Assembly: GCA_024280835.1 (NCBI GenBank)
Contig: JAJRPJ010000012.1
Span: forward strand, 124,001-188,000
DNA length: 64,000 nt
Direction: 5' to 3'
Origin: Candidatus Zixiibacteriota bacterium
GTDB taxonomy: Bacteria; Zixibacteria; MSB-5A5; GN15; JACZUZ01
Of the stretch, positions 45,808 to 54,373 are shown piece by piece. The notes under the pieces are model-generated. The model saw only the letters and a program-made list of their open reading frames with translations, searched no databases and was not told the origin of the DNA. The number at the start of each line of letters is the position of its first letter. Position 1 is the stretch's first letter. The position numbers were made by a program, and so were the translations under genes.

Positions 45808-46071
45808 AGTTTTGAATTTCCCATAGGGACAGTAAAATTCAGCGCAATCCAATTCGGATAAACCGCATTTTTTCATTCCACAACAAATATATAATAGAAG
45901 AGTGATTTTGTCAGGTATTATTTCTTATAGCCCACAAGTCGCGATAGTTGAACAAAAACTCAACTCAGACATTCGCATCCAGTTTGTAAAGTGGAGCTGA
46001 TTGACGCCTTCAATCGAAGGTGAGCAGTTCACTTGGATTCTACACAATTAATTACGGACCGAATCATGAAA

Positions 46072-46713
46072 TTATCTTCTACTTCGATTCGTCTTCGTCG
46101 AAGAGGTTTTCTTCAATGAGAATATATCTAGAATCTCAGTACGTGAACGATCATGTTTTGCACAAATTGGACATCTACGTCCCCAAGATTTGTGAGCAGG
46201 TTTGACTTTTGTATCTTTCGGATTGAGATAATGCTGTGTCATACATTCCTGCATTGTCAATTCACTGCGACGCTTGACTAGCAGGATTTCGAAACGCGTG
46301 GCTCTATTAAGATAATAGCTCTTCTGGTATGCGCGAATCCTACGGTAAGTTCCAGCCTGCCCAACATAAAGACATTTACGGTTTTGCCAGAAAATGTACA
46401 CAAACGACTTATCGCCCACAAAATCTTTCGTAAAATCAAATATTCTAGAAAATTTCTTCTCGTAACCCCGACCCAATATCTGCGTATAGCGCCTTTCTAG
46501 AACACCCTCATCATACTTGTCACGAATATCACTATCGCGCAAGACTATCTTCGTAGTCACATCCAGAAGGTCTTGCAACAGCTTATCTCTAACCGCCTTG
46601 CTGAAAACCAACTTCTTAACGCGAGGTCTTGCCAACACTTCTCCACAAAGGGAGGCAGTCCTTCTTAGCCAAAGGTCATCAAGAATACTTTCAAAGTCTC
46701 TCTGTAAGCTCAT
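46072..46713 (-). CDS. GIY-YIG domain protein with Cys pair
   Basis: The 213-residue product has a GIY-YIG-like core at 104-165: FVYIFW (GIY position), LYVGQAG (YIG position), Arg124 and Glu156 in LTMQECMTQHYLNPK. Such domains cut one DNA strand with a bound metal. Downstream is a possible small zinc knuckle, CPICAKHDRS (181-190). The N-terminal 100 residues are not recognised. There are no partner genes of a restriction, repair or homing system, so it could be a stand-alone nuclease or a domesticated protein. Transcribed away from the dockerin gene region with a 195-nt gap. Confidence 0.65.
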   Translation of the reverse strand: MSLQRDFESILDDLWLRRTASLCGEVLARPRVKKLVFSKAVRDKLLQDLLDVTTKIVLRDSDIRDKYDEGVLERRYTQILGRGYEKKFSRIFDFTKDFVGDKSFVYIFWQNRKCLYVGQAGTYRRIRAYQKSYYLNRATRFEILLVKRRSELTMQECMTQHYLNPKDTKVKPAHKSWGRRCPICAKHDRSRTEILDIFSLKKTSSTKTNRSRR

Positions 46714-46784
46714 CTATTCTCCACCACTTTCTACTACAGAACCTATCAACGTATGATACACTTGGCATTCATTCCAAACCACTA

Positions 46785-47198
46785 CTATTGTATTGAGCAC
46801 TTCATTAGCATCACACTTCCAATTGTAAGTCCAGAGACCTCCCCTTTGATACTAACAGTTTTCCCTTTGGCGATTCTATCAAATGACGACTGCTGCTCGA
46901 CAGTAAAAGAACAGTGGACATCGCTTTCGAGGACAACATATGCTTGGTCCATAATATCTTTCCCAATGCTTCGTACGATCCCAGATACGATAATGACTTT
47001 ACCTTTATACTTATTGTCTGCGACAACTTCATTGGCTTCATATTCTCGGCTCAATCCATTTGACGTAACCCTAAAGCTTACCGTCTTTGACTGAGTGATT
47101 TTCGTATCCTCTTCACTATCCATACTGCCAACTGCTAAGAGCGCCAGAATAACTAGCGCAAGGAGTGAGAGTGAGTGTTTCTTGACATCAGTAAGCAT
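46785..47198 (-). CDS. Secreted OB-fold protein, tRNA_anti-like family
   Basis: The predicted product has 137 residues, with an N-terminal hydrophobic segment (LSLLALVILALLAVG). The rest matches the tRNA_anti-like OB-fold family (PF12869): SREYEANEVVADNKYKGK, IIVSGIVRSIGKDI, YVVLESDVHCSFTVEQQSSF and GKTVSIKGEVSGL. The family is of unknown function and is usually secreted or membrane-anchored. The ATG at 47198 has AGGAG five nt upstream and overlaps the 3' end of the VanZ-like gene by 11 nt, so the two are translationally coupled. Confidence 0.8.
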   Translation of the reverse strand: MLTDVKKHSLSLLALVILALLAVGSMDSEEDTKITQSKTVSFRVTSNGLSREYEANEVVADNKYKGKVIIVSGIVRSIGKDIMDQAYVVLESDVHCSFTVEQQSSFDRIAKGKTVSIKGEVSGLTIGSVMLMKCSIQ

Positions 47199-47661
47199 GG
47201 CAACTCCTAGCAATAGTTTTCTTTTCAGGTCCTGATCGAAAAAACAACGGAATCATCGATCCAATTACAAGTACAATTAAATCAACCATATCAAACGTAC
47301 CCTGTATAAAATGTAACCACTGGCATAACTCTGAAACGATTGCCATCAGTGGGCCGAGCGACAGCCAAAACAAATGCCAAGGGGATTCGAAGCCCCACCA
47401 AAGAACATTTATCAAGAGCATGTAAGCTATTACCAAGAGCGCGAATGGGAGACTAAACAGAATCCATTCTGGAAACTGATAATTACCTATAACGGATATC
47501 CGAACAAAATTGATACTTGCGCTCATCCCCAGCGAATCTGCCCATTGGAACATCAACAAAGTCGACGACCTTGAAAACAAATATATCCCTAATCCCAAAT
47601 ACAGAGATAGCTGAGCAATCACAATAGTACTCTTCCTGTTGAAGTATATTGCTAACATCAA
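47188..47661 (-). CDS. VanZ-like small membrane protein
   Basis: The 157-residue product has about four hydrophobic segments. The C-terminal segment SELCQWLHFIQGTFDMVDLIVLVIGS resembles the VanZ/phosphotransbutyrylase-like family (E..Q....GTFD..D...N.IG), though weakly, since the Asn is replaced. The family affects teicoplanin susceptibility in some species but is of unknown biochemical role. It overlaps the OB-fold gene. Either Met1 or Met2 may start the protein. Confidence 0.6.
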   Translation of the reverse strand: MMLAIYFNRKSTIVIAQLSLYLGLGIYLFSRSSTLLMFQWADSLGMSASINFVRISVIGNYQFPEWILFSLPFALLVIAYMLLINVLWWGFESPWHLFWLSLGPLMAIVSELCQWLHFIQGTFDMVDLIVLVIGSMIPLFFRSGPEKKTIARSCHAY

Positions 47662-47856
47662 ACTCCCTTAGATCGCCGGGTACATAACCAAAACATACTG
47701 GTCGTAGCATACGAACTCGCGAACAATTCGTCAACACTCTTGCCTAAGGCTCCTATATCCAATTTTCTGCAACCTTGACAGCCAATATTGAAGTCCGCAT
47801 ACTGAGCCGCTGTTGAGAAGGAATCAACCTCCTCACTGACTAAACAGATCCGACCT

Positions 47857-49383
47857 ATGGCTGAGAAAATAAAACGTCCCAAAGCTCGCAATTACAAAGG
47901 TTTCAAAGACACTTTTGCCGAAGATATTATTCTTCGGAGAAAGATGATTGAAACTATTCGAGTAATCTGCGAACGCTATGGTTTCAGTCCGCTGGAAACT
48001 CCCGCAATCGAATATGTCGACTGCCTGGGCAAATTCCTGCCAGAAGAGCACACTCCCGAAGGCGGTATTTTCTCATTCAAGAACCCTGACCTCTCAGAAG
48101 CCACACGAGCTGACCATCCTGACTGGTGGCTAGGTTTGCGATATGACCTAACAGCCCCACTAGCGCGAGTAGTTGCCCAAAACCAAGACTTACCAAAACC
48201 ATTCCGACGCTACCAACTCGGACAGGTTTGGCGCTATGAAAAACCAGGCCCAGGGCGCTACCGCGAATTCTATCAATTTGATTTTGACACAGTCGGCGCA
48301 ACATCAATGATTGCCGATGCTGAGTCATGCGCGATGACCTGTGATATTCTTGAGGCGCTGGGATTTGTGCGAGGTGACTACCTAATTCAAGTCAATGACC
48401 GCAAAGCGCTCCAAGGCGCTCTCGAATGCGCAGGCCTCAGTGAAGTCGACATTACCGACGAAAGCTCTCAAGTCGGAGTCGCTCTGCGAGCCATTGACAA
48501 ACTCGACCGTATCGGCCGAGCAGGTGTCACCGAACTTCTCGGCAAAGGCCGCAAAGACGCCTCAGGGGATTTCACCGAAGGCGCAAATTTCAACACAAAG
48601 CAAATCGACGTCATCCTCGCCTACCTCGATGCGCGAAGCGATTCACGAACGGAAGTCTGTAATCGGCTTGAAGCGCTTGTCGCTGATTCAAAAATCGGCT
48701 GCGAAGGTGTCGAAGAACTACGCCAAATCGACGGTTTCCTAACTGACCTCGGTTATGGTTCAGACAGAGTGCGCTTTGAGCCGACAGTTGTGCGTGGCCT
48801 CGGTTATTACACTGGCCCTGTCTTTGAAGGCGTCATCACCAAAGAAATTGTCGATGAAAAAGGCAAAACCCGTAATTTCGGTTCAGTCTTTGGCGGTGGT
48901 CGCTATGACACACTCGTACAACGCTTCACTGGTCAAAAAACACCAGCTACAGGTGGCTCAGTCGGGGTAGATAGACTACTCGCCGCTATGCGACTCTTAC
49001 AAGCAGACACTGCCCTGCCGACCTGCACAACCGAAGTCCTAATCACCGTCATGGACAAATCGCGACTAACTGACTATTTACAGTTACTCCAAAAAGTCCG
49101 CGCCGCTGGAATCAACTCCGAAGTCTTTGTCGGCAGTGGCTCAATCGGCAAACAATTGCAATACGCTGACAGACGTGGTATTCCTTTGGTCATAATCGCT
49201 GGCAGTGACGAATTCGACAATGGCGAGTATCAAATCAAAGACCTAGAACTCGGCCGACGACTCGCCGCAGACATTTCAGACCGTGACGAATGGCTCAAAG
49301 GCCGCCCCTCACAGCAAACTGTCGCCGCCGATTCTCTAATTGAAAAACTGAACGAATTACTTGCCGATTACCGTAGCAAATAG
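47857..49383 (+). CDS. hisS: histidine--tRNA ligase
   Basis: The 508-residue class II synthetase charges tRNA-His. Seen are KGFKDTFAEDIILRR at the N-terminus, motif 2 FRRYQLGQVWRYEKPGPGRYREFYQFDFD, the histidine-binding RGLGYYTGPVFEG (usual bacterial form is RGLDYYTG), FGGGRYDTL (motif 3) and a C-terminal anticodon-binding domain (about 400-490). It is longer than the usual ~425, with extra sequence between motif 2 and the GLGYYTG segment (about 200-300). Cytosolic. The hutH gene follows 19 nt downstream in the same direction. Confidence 0.95.
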   Translation: MAEKIKRPKARNYKGFKDTFAEDIILRRKMIETIRVICERYGFSPLETPAIEYVDCLGKFLPEEHTPEGGIFSFKNPDLSEATRADHPDWWLGLRYDLTAPLARVVAQNQDLPKPFRRYQLGQVWRYEKPGPGRYREFYQFDFDTVGATSMIADAESCAMTCDILEALGFVRGDYLIQVNDRKALQGALECAGLSEVDITDESSQVGVALRAIDKLDRIGRAGVTELLGKGRKDASGDFTEGANFNTKQIDVILAYLDARSDSRTEVCNRLEALVADSKIGCEGVEELRQIDGFLTDLGYGSDRVRFEPTVVRGLGYYTGPVFEGVITKEIVDEKGKTRNFGSVFGGGRYDTLVQRFTGQKTPATGGSVGVDRLLAAMRLLQADTALPTCTTEVLITVMDKSRLTDYLQLLQKVRAAGINSEVFVGSGSIGKQLQYADRRGIPLVIIAGSDEFDNGEYQIKDLELGRRLAADISDRDEWLKGRPSQQTVAADSLIEKLNELLADYRSK

Positions 49384-49402
49384 AATAGTGACAAATAAGA
49401 CC

Positions 49403-51532
49403 ATGTCTGCTCAACGCCAAACAAATCCATTAGTAACAAACCCATTAGTTTTAGGTGACAAAGACCTAGCAATTAGTGACATCGTGGATGTCTCTAGAAA
49501 CTTCCGCCCTGTCGTTCTAGGTGACAATGCTAGAGTTCGTGTCGAACTCTCACGTTCTGTAGTTGAAGAGATTTTGATTCATGACACCAAGGTCTATGGC
49601 ATAACTACAGGCTTTGCCTCACTACGTGATCAGCGAATTGATGGCGCCGATGCAGGTCAACTTTCAATGAACCTCATCAAAAGCCACTCCACAGGAGTTG
49701 GTGAACCGTTTGCCGAAGATGTTGTCCGTGGCTCAATGCTCGTCCGCGCGCATACATTGGCGCGTGGATGCTCGGGAGTTCGTGTAGAGTTGATTCAAGT
49801 ATTGTTGGATATGCTTAATGCGCATGTCTATCCCTTCGTTCCTCAACAAGGCTCAGTCGGAAGCTCAGGAGACTTAGCGCCACTCTCACACTTGTTTTTG
49901 GTAGCAATTGGTGAACCCGATGCTTTGATTTATCGACGTGACAAACACATCGCTCCCGACAAATATGTTTCGTCTGCTCGCGAATCCGACTTTGTCCAAC
50001 TTAGCGAACTAAGCGCTGATGCGTTGCAATTCTCACCAATCATCTTACAAGCCAAGGAAGGACTAGGCGCCAACAATGGCGCAGTTGTCAGCGCAGTAGT
50101 GACTGCTTTGGCGGCCTACGACTCTCAGAATTTGCTGGCAGTTGAAGAATTGGTTTCAGCGCTAAGTTTCGAAGCCCTGCAAGCAGTCCCAGATTGCCTG
50201 CAGCCAGCCCTAGTAAACACTCGCCCGCACCAAGGACACTGCGACAGCGCTTCAAACATTCGCGCAGCTTTAACTGGCTCACAACTCGTCCCCAGCGTTC
50301 ATCCCGCCTCACTGAACATGGCGCATTACAATTGCGCAATGCTGAAGCTGTTCCGCCTCGCTGGCAATAAAACACAATTGTCACAATTACACCAAATCAT
50401 GGACAACACTCAAACCAGCCTTTGTGACAGCCACAACGACATTGATGCTTGCGCATCATTACTTGAACCAATCATGAACAAGTGGCGTGAAACGCTAGGT
50501 TGGTGTGAGAGTTCTAATTCTACCACTACCCTGCCTATTGCAACTATCGAAGCGCTAGCAAAAATATATTCCATACACATGCGTGCTGTACTCCGACCAC
50601 TTGGCGACCCAGACCTACAAGACAATTACTCTTTCCGCGCCACACCAACTGTCCTCGGCGCCGCACGACAAGCGCTAGAGCATACACTTGAGACTATCAC
50701 GACAGAGATCAACTCAGTAACCGACAATCCAATAATCTTGCTCGACGAGATTTTGGCTTCTTATCGCTCGGACGCTGAAAATGGCGACTTATACAATTCT
50801 CCCGACTTGTCGGATTTCAAAAAATGGCTTAAAAACAATTGGCAAACTACGATAGCTCAAGTCAAGTCAGCGGCTAACTTCCATGGCGAACCAATCGGAC
50901 TTGCCGCTGATTACTTGGCTATTGCCATGGCTGAAGCAGGCAATATCTCTGAGCGCCGCTTGGCAGTCTTGCTCGACAGTGACCATTCCAAAGGCCTGCC
51001 CTCATATCTAATTTGGCATGCGGGGCTAAATAGTGGTTTGATGATGACACAATACACAGCGGCTTCGATTGTCACCGAGAACAAGACACTAGCCACACCC
51101 GCCAGTGTTGATTCGATACCAACTGGTGAGTCATGCGAAGACCACAACAGCATGTCCACACTCGCGTCAAGGAAGCTGGCGCAGATTGTTAAGAATGTAA
51201 AGATTATCGTGGCGCTAGAGGCGCTAGCGGCCTATCAGGCGGTTCAGTTTCGTAAACCGATGCAACTCGGAGAGACTACAAGCAAGTTCGAAGGCTTTAT
51301 TTCAGAAGGAATTTCCAAAGTCGCACTAAAGCAAGGCGCCTTTGAGAACGTTGAAGATATGCAAGAGTTCCTAGCCAGTATCGGCTTTGCAAAATCGGCG
51401 AGAGATAGAGTTCAACCGTGTATCGTACGCGACATCTCAATGCGACCGTTGTTGCAGAAATTTATCAGTCTAATCAACTCTGGACCAGCTATTGCTCTGG
51501 CTAATAGCCATAAGACCGCGCACGATTCCTAA
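49403..51532 (+). CDS. hutH: histidine ammonia-lyase, enlarged, with SSG in place of the MIO ASG
   Basis: The predicted product has 709 residues against about 510 for usual HutH, which deaminates histidine to urocanate. Family motifs: Tyr65 (VYGITTG), LIKSHSTGVG with the HAL-type Ser-His at 94-95, GSVGSSGDLAPL with the MIO tripeptide as Ser154-Ser155-Gly156 instead of Ala-Ser-Gly, Tyr/Arg in DNYSFRATP, NPIILL, and PASVDSIPTGESCEDHNSM. About 100 extra residues lie at 290-390 and about 40 at 450-490. It starts 19 nt after hisS; the ATG at 49403 avoids overlap. The N-terminus carries a 5-codon duplication (TNPLV twice). No hutU or hutI is nearby. Confidence 0.85.
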   Translation: MSAQRQTNPLVTNPLVLGDKDLAISDIVDVSRNFRPVVLGDNARVRVELSRSVVEEILIHDTKVYGITTGFASLRDQRIDGADAGQLSMNLIKSHSTGVGEPFAEDVVRGSMLVRAHTLARGCSGVRVELIQVLLDMLNAHVYPFVPQQGSVGSSGDLAPLSHLFLVAIGEPDALIYRRDKHIAPDKYVSSARESDFVQLSELSADALQFSPIILQAKEGLGANNGAVVSAVVTALAAYDSQNLLAVEELVSALSFEALQAVPDCLQPALVNTRPHQGHCDSASNIRAALTGSQLVPSVHPASLNMAHYNCAMLKLFRLAGNKTQLSQLHQIMDNTQTSLCDSHNDIDACASLLEPIMNKWRETLGWCESSNSTTTLPIATIEALAKIYSIHMRAVLRPLGDPDLQDNYSFRATPTVLGAARQALEHTLETITTEINSVTDNPIILLDEILASYRSDAENGDLYNSPDLSDFKKWLKNNWQTTIAQVKSAANFHGEPIGLAADYLAIAMAEAGNISERRLAVLLDSDHSKGLPSYLIWHAGLNSGLMMTQYTAASIVTENKTLATPASVDSIPTGESCEDHNSMSTLASRKLAQIVKNVKIIVALEALAAYQAVQFRKPMQLGETTSKFEGFISEGISKVALKQGAFENVEDMQEFLASIGFAKSARDRVQPCIVRDISMRPLLQKFISLINSGPAIALANSHKTAHDS
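49421..49450 (+). repeat. 15-nt in-frame tandem duplication at the start of hutH
   Basis: ACAAATCCATTAGTA is followed by ACAAACCCATTAGTT (13 of 15 identical), coding for TNPLV twice near the N-terminus of HutH. Confidence 0.85.
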
Positions 51533-51537
51533 AGGCT

Positions 51538-52311
51538 TCACTCTTCCCGATGCACCTGCACACTCGACGCTTGTGCAGTTGGGAAAATCAACATCTCACT
51601 AATATTCACATGCGCTGGTCTCGATGCCGACCAAACAATCGCATCGGCGATGTCTTCAGCTTTCAAAGCAGTGATTCCTTGGTAAGGAGTTTTAGCTTTC
51701 TCCTCATCGCCTTTGAAACGCACCACACTAAACTCGGTTTCCACCAAACCAGGATCAATCGATGTCACCCGAATCGGAGTTTCATTGAGATCCATCTTCA
51801 GCCCACGCGAAAGCGCCCGAACCGCAAACTTTGTCGCGCAATAAACAGCGCCATTGGGATATGACTCACGTCCAGCGATTGAACCAAGATTTATAATATG
51901 TCCGCTGCCCCGCTTTACCATCCCTGGTACAATTGAATTTGTCACCGCTATCAAGGCCTTGACATTAACATCAATAACTTCATGCCAATCCTCAGAGTCC
52001 ATCGTGTAGACCTTCTGCAAACCACGCACGAGTCCAGCGTTGTTGATAAGGATTTCAACCTCAGACCATTCGGGAGGCAAATTCTTAAGCGTCTTCTCAA
52101 CCTCTTCAAACTCGCGCAGATTCATTGGCAGGACCAACGACTTGGTTTGGTGTTTGTCAATTAGCTCCTTCGCCAGCGCCTCAAGCCGTTCCTTTCGCCT
52201 AGCAACCAGTATGAGCTTGGCGCCCTCTTTTGCAAAAGCCCGCGCAGCGGCTTCGCCAATACCACCTGATGCCCCAGTGATAAGGGTGATTTTGTCTTTC
52301 ATAACGGTCAT
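51538..52311 (-). CDS. SDR-family NAD(P)-dependent oxidoreductase
   Basis: The 257-residue classical short-chain dehydrogenase has the cofactor motif TGASGGIGEAAA, with basic VARRKERLE favouring NADP. NNAG is present, and the catalytic Ser-Tyr-Lys triad appears as SIAG and YCATK. The closest known type is YdfG-like 3-hydroxy acid/serine dehydrogenases (LSRGLKMDLNETPIRVTSIDPGLVETEF). Substrate is unknown. It converges with hutH, the two stops being 5 nt apart, so no terminator separates them. The start at 52311 (Met of MTVMKDK) is chosen over the TTG at 52323; the ATG at 52302 is also possible. Confidence 0.88.
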   Translation of the reverse strand: MTVMKDKITLITGASGGIGEAAARAFAKEGAKLILVARRKERLEALAKELIDKHQTKSLVLPMNLREFEEVEKTLKNLPPEWSEVEILINNAGLVRGLQKVYTMDSEDWHEVIDVNVKALIAVTNSIVPGMVKRGSGHIINLGSIAGRESYPNGAVYCATKFAVRALSRGLKMDLNETPIRVTSIDPGLVETEFSVVRFKGDEEKAKTPYQGITALKAEDIADAIVWSASRPAHVNISEMLIFPTAQASSVQVHREE

Positions 52312-52438
52312 TTGTTTTTCCAATCTCCCATAGTCTTTCTTCGTGTCACGAACAAAATAGCTGGACAGTTTACAAAAGACAAGCTGGAGCGCTCACTCAC
52401 CCAATTCCATTTTTTCACAATTTGCAACTGAAACAAGA

Positions 52439-52468
52439 AACGGCCAGTCAATACTCTGACTGGCCGTT
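52439..52468 (-). terminator. Rho-independent terminator of the PEP-CTERM gene
   Basis: A 12-bp stem (AACGGCCAGTCA with TGACTGGCCGTT) and a 6-nt loop lie about 40 nt after the stop of the minus-strand gene at 52507, followed on that strand by a T-rich stretch (TTCTTGTTT). Confidence 0.8.
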
Positions 52469-52506
52469 GGAGAGCGGAGCGAAAGCTCCAAAATTTGTAG
52501 AGCGAA

Positions 52507-53241
52507 TTAGATATTGAGACCTTTCTTGCGGCGGTATGCGCGAGCGGCGCCAAGGAGTCCCATTCCGAAAAGAGCCAATGTACCTGGCTCTGGAACTGGT
52601 GAAGACTCAAGATCCATCAAGAAATCAGAAGAATAGTAATGTGTGTCCTGACCACCATAGAATCCAGTTGGTGAATTGTGCTCATAATTGACCCATCCAG
52701 AGGCGCCGAAATTACTGTTCTTGCCATTAGCGCCATTGCCTACTTGAAACGGCTTTGAGAAATCAGTTGGGAAAGTCCATAGATTTGCATAGTCACCGTT
52801 TGGATTAGCAACATTTCTCATTTCGACACCTGCATTCGGATCGATAACATAGTAGTCATAGGCCGCATTCGAACCAGCATACGGAACAAAACTCACATCC
52901 AGAAGCCAGTCCGAGGCATATGAACCAGGGCCACCACTATTATTCCACTCCTGAAGCGCCATACTGCCATATAAACGAGCGCTCCCATCATCATAAACAT
53001 CAAATCGAACATCTACAAAATCCCATGTGACTTCGCTACGAGTGTTATCGTCATAGAACCCGTCAAGACGCATTCCATAGTACTCATTCGAATTGGCAGA
53101 AAGCGCTCCCTTGATACTCTTAGCTTTGTATGAGTTTACCAAAGTTAGCGCCTCGACCTTTGAACCGCTTGCAAAGATTGAAGCGGAAAAGGCAATTGCC
53201 AGAATGGCAAAGCAATAATTAGTGAGTTTTGTACTCTTCAT
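52507..53241 (-). CDS. PEP-CTERM sorting-domain protein
   Basis: The 244-residue exported protein has a signal peptide (KLTNYCFAILAIAFSASIFASGS). A central domain of unknown function (about 30-210), rich in Tyr, Asn and Gly, follows. The tail is a classic PEP-CTERM signal: VPEPG, a hydrophobic helix (LALFGMGLLGAARA) and a basic end (YRRKKG). Exosortase (EpsH/XrtA family) removes such tails and the protein joins an extracellular matrix with exopolysaccharide. Exosortase itself is not in the window; the sugar transferase at 14820 fits such a genome. It has a candidate sigma-54 promoter and a clear terminator, so it is a single-gene unit. Confidence 0.92.
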   Translation of the reverse strand: MKSTKLTNYCFAILAIAFSASIFASGSKVEALTLVNSYKAKSIKGALSANSNEYYGMRLDGFYDDNTRSEVTWDFVDVRFDVYDDGSARLYGSMALQEWNNSGGPGSYASDWLLDVSFVPYAGSNAAYDYYVIDPNAGVEMRNVANPNGDYANLWTFPTDFSKPFQVGNGANGKNSNFGASGWVNYEHNSPTGFYGGQDTHYYSSDFLMDLESSPVPEPGTLALFGMGLLGAARAYRRKKGLNI

Positions 53242-53624
53242 CCTAAGGTTCCTATTGTAATGATTGTTGTATTGTATTTGTTTGACGAAGCCAACGGGTT
53301 GCCTGATGTCATATGCAGGCTTACCTCAACACTATGTAAGCAAGTGAAATGCCCAAATTAGTTCAAATGAACAAGGATGGCTCAGAATCGTCGCCATATA
53401 TGACCACATTTAGTTATCACTTTAGGCAGCCATCGCAACACTATGCTTAACATGGACTTCGGCAGTACGTTTTCAATTGCTATGAATGAATAATTAGCAC
53501 ATGACTATGACAATAAATATATCTTTGACCATGAAACCCTGTCCCAAGATTTCAAGGGTCAGCACAGTGCAACAAAGTTGCAATTCGTTGCTACTTCTTG
53601 GCGCAATTCCTAAGGCATGCTTAA
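53242..53624. other. Divergent intergenic region upstream of the PEP-CTERM gene
   Basis: 383 nt between divergent genes. It contains the candidate sigma-54 site below and A/T-rich flanks. No coding signal is seen. Confidence 0.5.
53339..53355 (-). promoter_or_regulatory. Candidate sigma-54 promoter of the PEP-CTERM gene
   Basis: Minus strand: TGGGCAT, five bases, TTGCT, with the required GG (53353-53352), ten bases, GC (53341-53340) spacing. It differs from the TTGGCAC-N5-TTGCA consensus at a few positions. It lies about 98 nt before the start codon. Sigma-54 control of PEP-CTERM genes is known from PrsK/PrsR systems. Confidence 0.4.
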
Positions 53625-54350
53625 ATGATTTCGATTGAGCTCATATCCCTAATTATTGCCGCATTGGTTGGCTCAATAATATCAGGAATCGTCGGTATGG
53701 CTGGAGGTGTGACGCTGCTAGGAATCATGAGCGCCCTATTGCCGCCTGTTCAGGTCGTCCCCTTGCACGGCGTCATCCAACTGATTTCGAATTCAACCCG
53801 TACAGTAGTGTTTCTCAAACAAGTGCGTTGGAGCATTTTCCTCAGTTATGTCTTCCCCTTGACAATCGGAATCTGGCTAGGAACACAACTTTGGACGGGC
53901 CAGTTCGATTGGTTCAAACCTTTCATCGGCGCCTTCATCATTGTCTTTCTGCTCTCAAGACGCTATGTCAAACACCTAAGGAATCTGCCCAACTGGTCAT
54001 TTATTCCGCTAGGTGGAGTTGTCGGAGTCTTGACTATGTACGTCGGAGCAACTGGCCCACTAATAGCCCCGTTTTTTCTGCGAGACGACTTGGATAAAGA
54101 AGAAGTCATCGCCACCAAAGCCGCCTGTCAAAGCTGGGGGCATCTCTTGAAAATACCCGCTTTCTTGTCCTTGGGATTCAACTATCAAGCGCATTGGGAA
54201 TTACTTCTCGGAATGTCGCTGGCTGTAATAGTAGGAACAATAGTCGGCAAGAAAGTCCTGAAGAGATTCTCGAAGCAAGCCTTTGCTGTCGCTTATCAAA
54301 CAGTCCTAGCTGTAATAGCCATTTATTTGATTGTCGGCGCTTGGTTGTAG
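53625..54350 (+). CDS. TauE/SafE-family anion exporter
   Basis: The 241-residue membrane protein of the sulfite exporter TauE/SafE family shows SGIVGMAGGVTLLGIM in the first repeat and YVGATGPLIAPFFLRDD in the second, with about seven or eight hydrophobic segments. Members move sulfoacetate, sulfite or other organic anions across the inner membrane. Substrate cannot be told from sequence. It converges with the thioesterase gene (24-nt gap). Confidence 0.88.
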   Translation: MISIELISLIIAALVGSIISGIVGMAGGVTLLGIMSALLPPVQVVPLHGVIQLISNSTRTVVFLKQVRWSIFLSYVFPLTIGIWLGTQLWTGQFDWFKPFIGAFIIVFLLSRRYVKHLRNLPNWSFIPLGGVVGVLTMYVGATGPLIAPFFLRDDLDKEEVIATKAACQSWGHLLKIPAFLSLGFNYQAHWELLLGMSLAVIVGTIVGKKVLKRFSKQAFAVAYQTVLAVIAIYLIVGAWL

Positions 54351-54373
54351 AAGTAGCGCCAGTAAATTTGTTG

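Noticed and set aside
47483-48051. Minus-strand frames at 47483-47737, 47658-47891 and 47833-48051
   Set aside because: They overlap the start of hisS or the VanZ-like gene, and their composition is not protein-like.
51533-51537. Terminator between hutH and the convergent SDR gene
   Set aside because: Only 5 nt separate the stops and no hairpin spans them clearly.
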